DNA from: a virus
Direction: 5' to 3' (one strand)
Virus record (IMG/VR): IMGVR_UViG_3300023082_000098
Location: 1-22,426 of that record
Length of the DNA: 22,426 nucleotides
Part shown: positions 13,751 to 19,278 of the stretch, in pieces
How the letters are laid out: each line of letters starts with the position of its first letter
Numbering within the stretch: the first letter of the stretch is position 1
The notes under the pieces: generated by a model
What the model saw: the letters and a program-made list of their open reading frames with translations, nothing else
The model's database searches: none
What the model was told of the DNA's origin: nothing
Made by a program: the position numbers and the translations under genes

Positions 13751-14601
13751 ATAAATCAATTGAAACACTTGTCGAAGACATTCATGAAGTACTCCTAAAC
13801 GGCTCAGAGAACGTCACCACTGAGCTTTGTGATGAGTATGGACATAAATTTGCAGAGCTACTCAAGTCTCGCTTCGGAGCACCCCGGGAGGTTAAACGGG
13901 GTACTCTGAGAATGAGTAACATCGGCAGCCCATGTGAACGTAAGCTCTATTATTCTGTAAATACTCCAGAGGATGGGGAAGAACTTCCAGCATCTACCAT
14001 CTTCAAGTTTAGCTTTGGCGACACTATTGAATTGCTGTTGCTATTCCTATCACAAGCAGCGGGGCATTCAGTTGAGGGCACTCAGGACACCCAAGAAATC
14101 GAAGGTATCAAAGGCCACAGGGATGCGGTTATTGATGGTGTCATCATCGATGTCAAATCGGCCTCTACTTACTCATACCAGAAGTTTGCAAGTGGCACGC
14201 TGGAACAAGGCAATGATGCGTTTGGATACATTGATCAGCTTCAATCGTATCTATATGCTGGGCAGTCCGACCCTAAAGTCATTGACAAAAGTCGTGCCGG
14301 ATTCTTGGTGGCCGATAAAACACTGGGACACATCTGCCTAGATATTCATGAAAAGAAAAGCATTCCTTATGATCTCATCTACAAGCACAAAAAGGAAATG
14401 GTTGCAGCCCCTAATGAACCACCAAGGGGTTTCACAGCAGTCCCTGACGGTAAGTCCGGTAATGAGAAACTTGGAGTCAACTGCAGTTATTGTGACTTCA
14501 AAGACAAATGCTGGCCGGGCCTTCAGACGTACATCTATTCAACAGGACCTAGGTATTTGACCAAGGTAGTCCGTGAACCAAAGGTAGAACAACATGGTTG
14601 A
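13747..14601 (+). CDS. Cas4/RecB-like PD-(D/E)XK exonuclease with probable Fe-S cluster
   Basis: The core nuclease motif is visible: Asp126 in GHRDAVIDG, then Asp135-Val-Lys137 in IIDVKSAS, followed by the YIDQLQSYLYA helix typical of RecB/Cas4 nucleases. Four cysteines, Cys63 (NIGSPCERKLYY) and Cys246, Cys249, Cys255 near the C-terminus, match the split Cys1 + Cys3 arrangement that holds a 4Fe-4S cluster in Cas4/AddB-type enzymes. At 284 residues it fits single-domain phage exonucleases, replacing T7 gene 6 in this position. It probably degrades DNA ends for recombination, replication or host-DNA recycling. The TTG start overlaps the upstream stop. Confidence 0.88.
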   Translation: MNKSIETLVEDIHEVLLNGSENVTTELCDEYGHKFAELLKSRFGAPREVKRGTLRMSNIGSPCERKLYYSVNTPEDGEELPASTIFKFSFGDTIELLLLFLSQAAGHSVEGTQDTQEIEGIKGHRDAVIDGVIIDVKSASTYSYQKFASGTLEQGNDAFGYIDQLQSYLYAGQSDPKVIDKSRAGFLVADKTLGHICLDIHEKKSIPYDLIYKHKKEMVAAPNEPPRGFTAVPDGKSGNEKLGVNCSYCDFKDKCWPGLQTYIYSTGPRYLTKVVREPKVEQHG

Positions 14602-14779
14602 TCATTACGGAACTTACGATCCGTGGGAAGATATTGATGAAGAGTTGGCACGTAAGTGCAGAGAGTCTGGAGGATTTGTCATGAGGACTGGTACACTGGA
14701 TCTAGGAACTGGCCTTCACAAAGGTGATGGATTGCAGTACGTAATGTTCACGGAGGAGCCAAGAGTTGACCAAGCTTAA
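14594..14779 (+). CDS. Small hypothetical protein (61 aa)
   Basis: ATG within the last codons of the exonuclease gene; 61 residues, acidic in the first half (HYGTYDPWEDIDEELARKC) and without a membrane segment. No known motif. Its end overlaps the next gene's start by 14 bases. Confidence 0.65.
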   Translation: MVDHYGTYDPWEDIDEELARKCRESGGFVMRTGTLDLGTGLHKGDGLQYVMFTEEPRVDQA

Positions 14780-15014
14780 GGGTACAAAACTGTGGGGACT
14801 GCAGAAGGGCAATCCCGTGGAATGGCACAATGGGCATATCAAGGGAACTGGTACTGTGGTCAAACCAATCTTTGAAACCCCATACGACATTGTAAATGGC
14901 TGCCCTCGTTACGGGTACATGCCGGATGCATACCAAGTACTTGATGACGCTACTGGGATTGTATCTACATTCCTTCTGAAAGATCTTGCAGTCGCAGAAA
15001 AGGGTTACCGATGA
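14766..15014 (+). CDS. Small beta-barrel-like protein (82 aa)
   Basis: The TTG start at 14766 is preceded by GAGGAG with about seven bases spacing. The segment NPVEWHNGHIKGTGTVVKPI followed by spaced strands resembles an SH3/KOW-like fold, similar in style to the small proteins at 10323 and 17967. No catalytic motif is present. It ends as ATGA into the next gene. Confidence 0.68.
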   Translation: MTKLKGTKLWGLQKGNPVEWHNGHIKGTGTVVKPIFETPYDIVNGCPRYGYMPDAYQVLDDATGIVSTFLLKDLAVAEKGYR

Positions 15015-15229
15015 CCAAGCTTAATAAACTCTACCACGAACTATTCGATGCACAGATGAGGAAAGATTGGAAATCAGTTAATGCGATTCAGGAAGCGATC
15101 CGCGAAGAAGAAACCCTTCAAGGGAACGAAAGTCGGAACGAAGACTATCAAGAACGAGTTCGAGGAACAGACCTATTCGATGTTGTTGGACAGGTGCCCC
15201 CAAGTCGAGTACGAGTCGCAAAAGCTTGA
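15011..15229 (+). CDS. Small hypothetical protein overlapping endonuclease I (72 aa)
   Basis: The start overlaps the preceding stop (ATGA). The first ~36 residues (MTKLNKLYHELFDAQMRKDW...) look like a genuine helical protein. From 15081 the frame runs for 149 bases in a different frame beneath the endonuclease I gene. The second half (RVRGTDLFDVVGQVPPSRV) is less convincing as an evolved domain. The gene probably ended earlier in ancestors, or the resolvase gene start has moved into it. Confidence 0.6.
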   Translation: MTKLNKLYHELFDAQMRKDWKSVNAIQEAIREEETLQGNESRNEDYQERVRGTDLFDVVGQVPPSRVRVAKA

Positions 15230-15521
15230 ATATACACTCTCCTACAATTACATCCCTGATTTCCGAGTTACTACAGCAAGTGGAAAATCCTTTTTCATTG
15301 AAACAAAAGGAAATGGGCGTAGTTGGAGCCCCTCCGTTCGAAAAAAAATGGCAGCAATCCGAACACTGTACCCAGACCTTGACCTCAGGTTCCTATTTTA
15401 TACCGATGGAGAATTTGGAACTAAACGTAAAGATGGTAGCAGAGCATCACAATCAGAGTGGGCTACTAAACACGGATATCAATATGCAATTAAGCATCTC
15501 CCAGAAAGTTGGCTAGTTTGA
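15081..15521 (+). CDS. Endonuclease I / Holliday-junction resolvase (T7 gp3-like)
   Basis: The catalytic pattern of T7 endonuclease I is complete: Glu28 (NEFEEQ), Asp60 (YIPDFRV), Glu74 and Lys76 (FFIETKG), matching T7 Glu20, Asp55, Glu65 and Lys67. The length of 146 residues equals that of T7 gp3 (149). The C-terminus HLPESWLV also resembles T7's LIPAEWI. It resolves branched DNA and helps degrade host DNA. Start ATG 15081 follows a weak GGA sequence and lies inside the preceding small gene. A basic N-terminal extension (RFRKRSAKKK) precedes the domain. Confidence 0.9.
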   Translation: MRFRKRSAKKKPFKGTKVGTKTIKNEFEEQTYSMLLDRCPQVEYESQKLEYTLSYNYIPDFRVTTASGKSFFIETKGNGRSWSPSVRKKMAAIRTLYPDLDLRFLFYTDGEFGTKRKDGSRASQSEWATKHGYQYAIKHLPESWLV

Positions 15522-16303
15522 CAAATATCATCACGAGTAAACAACCACAGATCCATCTAGTCATCCCTGATCCACATGCTCACCCTGAGTACAACAATGA
15601 TCGTGCAGACTGGCTAGGGAAGCTAATCCTTGATCTTAAGCCTGATACAGTCATCAACCTAGGTGACATGTGGGATATGCCCTCGATGGCAGGCTATGAC
15701 AAGGGCAAGAAGTCTTTCTGGGGTAAGACCTACAAGAAGGATATTGACTCTGGCCTAGACTTCGATGAACGTCTCTGGGATGCAGTCAAGAAGGCCAAGA
15801 AGAAGCGTCCACGGGCAATCTTCTGTGAAGGGAACCATGAGTTTCGACTGAAGCGTGCTATTGATATGCAGCCTGAGCTTGAAGGAACCATTGGGTTTGA
15901 TCAGTTCGACTTGAAAAGGAACTACGATGATGTGGTCGAATATGAAGGTAACACTCCCGGAACTATTAAGGTCGATGGTGTTAATTACGGGCACTTCTTT
16001 GTTAGTGGCGTTATGGGTCGTCCTATCGGTGGAGAGCATCCAGCATATTCTCTCATTACGAAAGAATTTGAGTCCTGCACATGCGGTCATATTCATATAT
16101 CCGATTATTCAATTCGGACTAATGTGGCTGGTAAGCGCATCATGGGTTTGGTGGCTGGAGTATATCAGGACTACAACTCGGGATGGGCAGGCGAAGTGAA
16201 CAAGCTTTGGTGGCGTGGTGTCATCATTAAGCGTCAGGTAGAAGATGGTTCTTACAGCCCACAGTGGGTTTCAATTGAAGAACTGAAAAGGCATTACGGC
16301 TAA
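15518..16303 (+). CDS. Calcineurin-like metallophosphoesterase 2
   Basis: TTG 15518 overlaps the resolvase stop (TTGA); an in-frame TTG at 15509 has no space for a ribosome-binding site. In 261 residues the metallophosphoesterase blocks are seen as Asp18-x-His20 (IPDPHAH), Gly49-Asp50, GNHEFR at 105-110, a later His (YGHFF) and CGHIH. GNHE instead of GNHD and a longer body separate it from the first phosphoesterase, so the two are not a duplication. Enzymes of this type in phages lie in replication or repair clusters, and the substrate is unknown. Placement after the nuclease pair suggests nucleic-acid processing. Confidence 0.87.
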   Translation: MTNIITSKQPQIHLVIPDPHAHPEYNNDRADWLGKLILDLKPDTVINLGDMWDMPSMAGYDKGKKSFWGKTYKKDIDSGLDFDERLWDAVKKAKKKRPRAIFCEGNHEFRLKRAIDMQPELEGTIGFDQFDLKRNYDDVVEYEGNTPGTIKVDGVNYGHFFVSGVMGRPIGGEHPAYSLITKEFESCTCGHIHISDYSIRTNVAGKRIMGLVAGVYQDYNSGWAGEVNKLWWRGVIIKRQVEDGSYSPQWVSIEELKRHYG

Positions 16304-16304
16304 T

Positions 16305-16754
16305 ATGCCTAAACTAATTATAGACGAGTTTACAGATAGAACAGATTTGAGTCCTTCTCAGAAGTGGGCCAAGAGAAACCCAGAGAAACACGAGGCTAAT
16401 AACAAATCTGAACATAGAGTAACCTATAAGAAAAATTACAGAGTCAAAAATCGAGAAGAACTAAACGGATACAGGAGAGAGTGGATCGAACAAAGACCGG
16501 GTAAAGAAAAAGATTATTACCTAAAATCTTTGTATGGAATCAGTCTTGAAGAATATAACAAAATCCTAGAGAACCAAGGTGGTGTATGTGCAATTTGTGA
16601 AAAACTTAATGACAAAATGCATGTAGACCATTGCCATGAGACTGGGGCTGTTAGGGGTATCCTTTGTATGCCGTGCAACACGTCACTCGGTATTTTCGGA
16701 GACAATGTTATTGGTATAAAGAAAGTACTAGAATACCTAGAGAAGAGTAATTAA
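16305..16754 (+). CDS. Endonuclease VII-like HNH endonuclease, probably free-standing homing type
   Basis: The C-terminal half is a typical endonuclease VII/HNH domain: YGISLEEY, then GGVCAICE (Cys95, Cys98), DHCH (108-111), and RGILCMPCN with Cys121, Cys124 and Asn125, giving a Cys4 zinc site and a beta-beta-alpha metal nuclease core. The basic N-terminal half (many Lys/Arg/Asn) may bind DNA. Codon use is more A-rich (AGA, AAA, ATA) than in the flanking phosphoesterase gene, consistent with recent arrival. Either a mobile homing endonuclease or a phage resolvase is possible; a dedicated resolvase is already present at 15081, which favours the first. Confidence 0.85.
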   Translation: MPKLIIDEFTDRTDLSPSQKWAKRNPEKHEANNKSEHRVTYKKNYRVKNREELNGYRREWIEQRPGKEKDYYLKSLYGISLEEYNKILENQGGVCAICEKLNDKMHVDHCHETGAVRGILCMPCNTSLGIFGDNVIGIKKVLEYLEKSN

Positions 16755-16934
16755 ATGAACAAAGACCTTAAGAATCAGATTAACACAGTAGTGTCTATGG
16801 CACTAGAGGATGAGTCCTTCGAAGACTATCTGGAACGATTTGATCTGACACCTCAGGAGGTATTTCTATTCCTTTACGAAGGTGGTCATATCGACACAGA
16901 ACAGTTCGAACAGGTGCTTACAGAAGAGGAATAA
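16755..16934 (+). CDS. Small acidic protein (59 aa)
   Basis: ATG directly after the endonuclease stop. The peptide is acidic and helical (MALEDESFEDYLERFD, LTPQEVFLFLYEGGHID), like a small helix-bundle regulator. No membrane segment and no recognised motif are present. The 42 bases following it are AT-rich and contain only the ribosome-binding site of the next gene. Confidence 0.68.
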   Translation: MNKDLKNQINTVVSMALEDESFEDYLERFDLTPQEVFLFLYEGGHIDTEQFEQVLTEEE

Positions 16935-16976
16935 ACCATAATTTATCAATATAACAAAAAGAAAAGAGGCTAAATT

Positions 16977-17144
16977 ATGTTCTACACAGTAATTACAAAA
17001 GAAACATTCGACAGGGTAATGACACTCTTCTTCAGAAACCTAGGACTATTAGATGGTCAAGCTCAACTTAAAGTCAATGAACTTAACATTCAGGGGGAAG
17101 AGGTTGTGATCGAGGCAGAGGTAGAATCGGAGACACTTCAATAA
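16977..17144 (+). CDS. Small hypothetical protein (55 aa)
   Basis: AGAGG at 16965-16969 precedes the ATG by seven bases, and the stop overlaps the next ATG (TAATG). The 55-residue product (MFYTVITKETFDRVMTLFFRN...) has a helical N-terminal half and an acidic, beta-like C-terminal half. No family is recognised. Confidence 0.65.
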   Translation: MFYTVITKETFDRVMTLFFRNLGLLDGQAQLKVNELNIQGEEVVIEAEVESETLQ

Positions 17145-17410
17145 TGGCTAAACGAGTATACAAGAAGGGTGCTGCTGGTTCTGAGTATGATGCGTACCAA
17201 GGGAAGCCCGAGCAGATTGCCCGAAGGGCACAGCGTAATGCAGCAAGAGCAGCCGCAGTGAAGTCTGGTAAGGCATCCCCCGGTGACGGTAAGGAAGTCG
17301 ATCATCTTGGATCTAACAGGACTGGAAAACTCAATAACAAACGAACAAAAGTTGTATCCAAAGCAGCCAATCGAAAACGACAGCCCAAGCGAGATGGCTC
17401 CCAAGACTGA
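17144..17410 (+). CDS. Basic HNH-like small phage protein (88 aa)
   Basis: A strongly basic protein whose centre reads GDGKEVDHLGSN and then NNKRTKVVSKAANRKRQPK. The DH...N...N spacing recalls the core of HNH nucleases without their zinc cysteines. I recall closely similar proteins of about 70-90 residues in many podophages, usually annotated as HNH-like or hypothetical. Nuclease activity is not certain; a nucleic-acid-binding role is likely from the charge. Start by TAATG coupling. Confidence 0.75.
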   Translation: MAKRVYKKGAAGSEYDAYQGKPEQIARRAQRNAARAAAVKSGKASPGDGKEVDHLGSNRTGKLNNKRTKVVSKAANRKRQPKRDGSQD

Positions 17411-17495
17411 GATCAAGTGGGTCAAGGGCCGACTTACTTATGATGAACATATGAAATTGATTGAGGCAGGGTATGATTTCAGATCAAGAAATTAA
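17394..17495 (+). CDS. Tiny hypothetical protein (33 aa)
   Basis: ATG 17394 lies in the end of the preceding gene, and the frame continues 33 codons to a TAA. The peptide (APKTEIKWVKGRLTYDEHMK...) looks like a short strand plus a helix. In-frame sequence extends upstream but overlaps the HNH-like gene, so I use the internal ATG. Support is moderate: it fills the gap between two genes, with overlaps on both sides. Confidence 0.5.
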   Translation: MAPKTEIKWVKGRLTYDEHMKLIEAGYDFRSRN

Positions 17496-17844
17496 AGACT
17501 TCCAAGGCAAATACCTAGGAGACATCATTCAGGAACTCCAGTTTGAGGTAGGGCTACTACGAGAGTGGTTTCGAAGTGACTTCCCAGAGTCTGACCTCAA
17601 GGTAGTTGTTGATGCAGACAATATCACTCGAACCCTTAGCATCACTACTAGCGTCCTTATGGGTGAGGAGATGGTGGACAATCGAGGGTTCTTCAAGAAT
17701 ACTCTAGTGCTTCAAGAAAAAGAAATCATCAATCCTCTGTTCATGCGAGGGTTCTTTAAGGAGTTCAATAATGGGTATCGTAAACAAATATCTGAAGCCG
17801 TTAATCGACACTATATGGCAGAGTCTCAAAAAAACTTGGGCTAA
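17473..17844 (+). CDS. Hypothetical protein (123 aa)
   Basis: ATG 17473 follows GAGG with six bases spacing; an upstream in-frame TTG at 17461 is less likely. The soluble 123-residue protein is acidic in its first half (KYLGDIIQELQFEVGLLREWF) and mixed alpha/beta after that. No catalytic motif, membrane segment or signal is seen. The last 74 bases overlap a predicted lipoprotein gene in another frame. Confidence 0.75.
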   Translation: MISDQEIKDFQGKYLGDIIQELQFEVGLLREWFRSDFPESDLKVVVDADNITRTLSITTSVLMGEEMVDNRGFFKNTLVLQEKEIINPLFMRGFFKEFNNGYRKQISEAVNRHYMAESQKNLG

Positions 17845-17977
17845 TGGTGCCATCCTCTGGCTGTGGCTTGCAGTAGCGATTGTCCTTAGCTGCATCTTTA
17901 GTGGATGTACTTCACGAGAAGATCGCTATTGGGCTCAAGTTACTCCTCATATTAAGAAAGAGCTTAATGGACATTAA
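17771..17977 (+). CDS. Predicted small lipoprotein (68 aa)
   Basis: AAGGAG is seven bases before ATG 17771. The protein has a cytoplasmic stretch of about 25 residues with several Lys, a hydrophobic helix (AILWLWLAVAIVLSCIF) and a lipobox FSGC near residue 46. A short mature tail follows (TSREDRYWAQVTPHIKKELNGH). The N-terminal region is long for a signal peptide, so it could instead be a membrane anchor. Part of the gene overlaps the preceding one. Rz1-like function was considered, but no Rz partner is seen. Confidence 0.65.
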   Translation: MGIVNKYLKPLIDTIWQSLKKTWANGAILWLWLAVAIVLSCIFSGCTSREDRYWAQVTPHIKKELNGH

Positions 17978-18149
17978 TGTAGGAACAAAAGTCTATAAAA
18001 TCTCTGGGGAATATCAAGGTCCCGGAATTGTAAAGGCTATAATTACCAAGGATGACGGAAGCCTGCGGTATTTAGTAGGTCACACTATTGAGGGTGGAAA
18101 AGGCCAATTTCTCCACATATACTCAAGGAATAACATCGAGGTAATTTAA
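17967..18149 (+). CDS. Small SH3/KOW-like protein (60 aa)
   Basis: ATG 17967 follows an AAGAAAGAG sequence and overlaps the lipoprotein gene's end. The sequence VGTKVYKISGEYQGPGIVKAI, then RYLVGHTIE and QFLHIYSRNNIEVI, is the strand pattern of a small SH3-like (KOW-type) barrel, very like the protein at 10323-10550 in layout. It may bind nucleic acid or a host protein. Coupled to the next gene (ATG overlapping TAA). Confidence 0.68.
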   Translation: MDINVGTKVYKISGEYQGPGIVKAIITKDDGSLRYLVGHTIEGGKGQFLHIYSRNNIEVI

Positions 18150-18706
18150 TGAAAGACCTACGATCAATCTATATTATTGGGTCTCTCCGTAATGAGAAGA
18201 TCCTTGAAGTTGATAAAGCACTAACCAATATTGGACTTGAAACATTTTCAGACTGGTATTCAGCAGGCAGAGATGCAGATGATTACCTACGAGATTATTA
18301 TCGTAAAAAGAATTTATCATACAGTGAGGTATTAGCCAGTTATTCAGCGCAACATATATTCGGATTTGACAAGTTACATCTCAACCGCTGCGATAGTGCT
18401 ATTCTGGTGCTTCCTGCTGGCAAGTCTGGGCACCTTGAGTTGGGATATGCTACAGGGCTTGGTAAACCTACTTACATCCTAATGGATGAGGAACCTGAGC
18501 GTGTTGATATCATGCACAACTTTGCAACTAAAGTCTTTATGAACGATGGAGATATGATTGACTACTTTCAGTCAAGCCGAGGCAGCACAAGCAGTATACA
18601 AGAAGAAACAGGAAGCTCTGGAGATCGACAAGAACCTGTACATCGAAACCCCCTACACGACAACAGTGTCTGGTCAGAATGGGTCAGCAGGGTCAACGGG
18701 GCGTAA
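18149..18706 (+). CDS. Nucleoside 2-deoxyribosyltransferase-like protein with read-on C-terminus
   Basis: The first ~137 residues fit the nucleoside deoxyribosyltransferase/RCL-type fold: IYIIGSLRN at the N-terminus, Asp42/Asp44 region (GRDADDY), Asp82 in RCDSAILVLPAGKSG, and the catalytic-type Glu97 in HLELGYATGLGKP. Such enzymes transfer or hydrolyse deoxyribose on nucleosides or nucleotides, here plausibly for salvage or destruction of host nucleotide pools. After residue 137 the frame runs on about 48 residues (SSRGSTSSIQEETG...) that overlap the next gene in another frame and do not look like an evolved domain. Loss of the original stop or a frameshift is likely. It is coupled to its upstream neighbour. 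Confidence 0.78.
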   Translation: MKDLRSIYIIGSLRNEKILEVDKALTNIGLETFSDWYSAGRDADDYLRDYYRKKNLSYSEVLASYSAQHIFGFDKLHLNRCDSAILVLPAGKSGHLELGYATGLGKPTYILMDEEPERVDIMHNFATKVFMNDGDMIDYFQSSRGSTSSIQEETGSSGDRQEPVHRNPLHDNSVWSEWVSRVNGA

Positions 18707-18992
18707 AGACGACTCTGGTAAAATTCAGGCTGCAATAATCTTTGAAGATTTTCCACTAGCCCTTCGGGAGCTAATGAAAGTAGCCACATTCGGTGCTCAG
18801 AAATATTCACGAGCAGGGTGGAAGACAGTACCAGATAAAGAAACTCGCTATAGTGATGCCAAGGTTCGACATCAGATTGACTCCACACAGGAAGATAATG
18901 ATGAAGAGTCTGGTTGTGATCATCTTGCACATGAAGCATGGAATACACTAGCACTACTGCAAATGAAATTGGAGAAGAAAACAAGTGAATAA
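18558..18992 (+). CDS. MazZ/DUF5664-like dATP/dGTP diphosphohydrolase-type protein
   Basis: TTG 18558 has GGAG at 18548-18551 six bases upstream. The 144-residue protein has a polar N-terminal stretch and then, from about residue 48, the family pattern GRKDDSGKIQ, LRELMKVATFGAQKYSRAGW, RYSDAKVRHQID, and DEESGCDHLAHEAWNTLALL. This resembles the N-terminal dATP/dGTP diphosphohydrolase domain (DUF5664), best known from the MazZ enzyme of phages with 2-aminoadenine DNA. No PurZ is present in this window, so a general nucleotide-pool role is as likely. The first 149 bases overlap the deoxyribosyltransferase-like gene in the +1 frame relative to it. Confidence 0.78.
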   Translation: MTTFSQAEAAQAVYKKKQEALEIDKNLYIETPYTTTVSGQNGSAGSTGRKDDSGKIQAAIIFEDFPLALRELMKVATFGAQKYSRAGWKTVPDKETRYSDAKVRHQIDSTQEDNDEESGCDHLAHEAWNTLALLQMKLEKKTSE

Positions 18993-19221
18993 AGTACTTA
19001 GAGAAATCGAAGTTGAAGTAAACGGTGCATTGTCTAAGCTCCCTGAAGGATACGAGGACAAGAACACACAGAATGACTACATTGCTTATGCCACAGCTTA
19101 CCTCGGGCGAGCAGCTCATGGAGTTTTTCGAAATGAACGAGAGGAGCTGGACTCAAGAGATTTCTTGGTAAAGGCTGCTGGTATCCTAGTCTCAGCAATC
19201 GTAGCTTACGATAAACGATAA
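18985..19221 (+). CDS. Hypothetical protein (78 aa), last plus-strand gene
   Basis: GTG 18985 overlaps the preceding stop and has GGAG at 18971-18974. The soluble protein (NKVLREIEVEVNGALSK...) is helical, with a YATAYLGRAAHGVF stretch in the middle and a hydrophobic helix near the end (VKAAGILVSAIVAY). That helix could pack against a partner rather than cross a membrane. No family is recognised. The gene ends ten bases before the bidirectional terminator. Confidence 0.72.
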   Translation: MNKVLREIEVEVNGALSKLPEGYEDKNTQNDYIAYATAYLGRAAHGVFRNEREELDSRDFLVKAAGILVSAIVAYDKR

Positions 19222-19230
19222 GACAAAAAG

Positions 19231-19275
19231 AAACCCCGGCGTCCTTAGGCTCATCACCTTTGGATACCGGGGTTT
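19231..19275. terminator. Bidirectional intrinsic terminator between convergent gene sets
   Basis: AAACCCCGG (19231-19239) pairs perfectly with CCGGGGTTT (19267-19275). The 27-base loop contains an imperfect inner stem (TCC..AGG with CCT..GGA). On the plus strand the stem ends in GGGGTTTTTC; on the minus strand it ends in GGGGTTTCTTTTTG, so both sides carry a T-run. It sits between the last plus-strand stop and the minus-strand virion gene stop. Confidence 0.88.
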
Positions 19276-19278
19276 TTC

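Noticed and set aside
15518-15546. TTGACA at 15518 as a promoter
   Set aside because: It is the start codon plus second codon of the second metallophosphoesterase, and the position 17 bases downstream has no -10-like sequence. The TTGACA strings at 8258 and 10225 fail for the same reason.
17473-17977. Overlapping genes as an Rz/Rz1 spanin pair
   Set aside because: The upstream protein has no N-terminal membrane anchor or long periplasmic coiled coil, so it does not fit Rz. Only the overlap and the lipobox resemble a spanin pair.
18149-18706. The C-terminal 48 residues of the deoxyribosyltransferase-like protein as a real extra domain
   Set aside because: Low-complexity Ser/Gly/Arg composition and full overlap with the better supported frame of the next gene suggest read-on rather than a folded domain.
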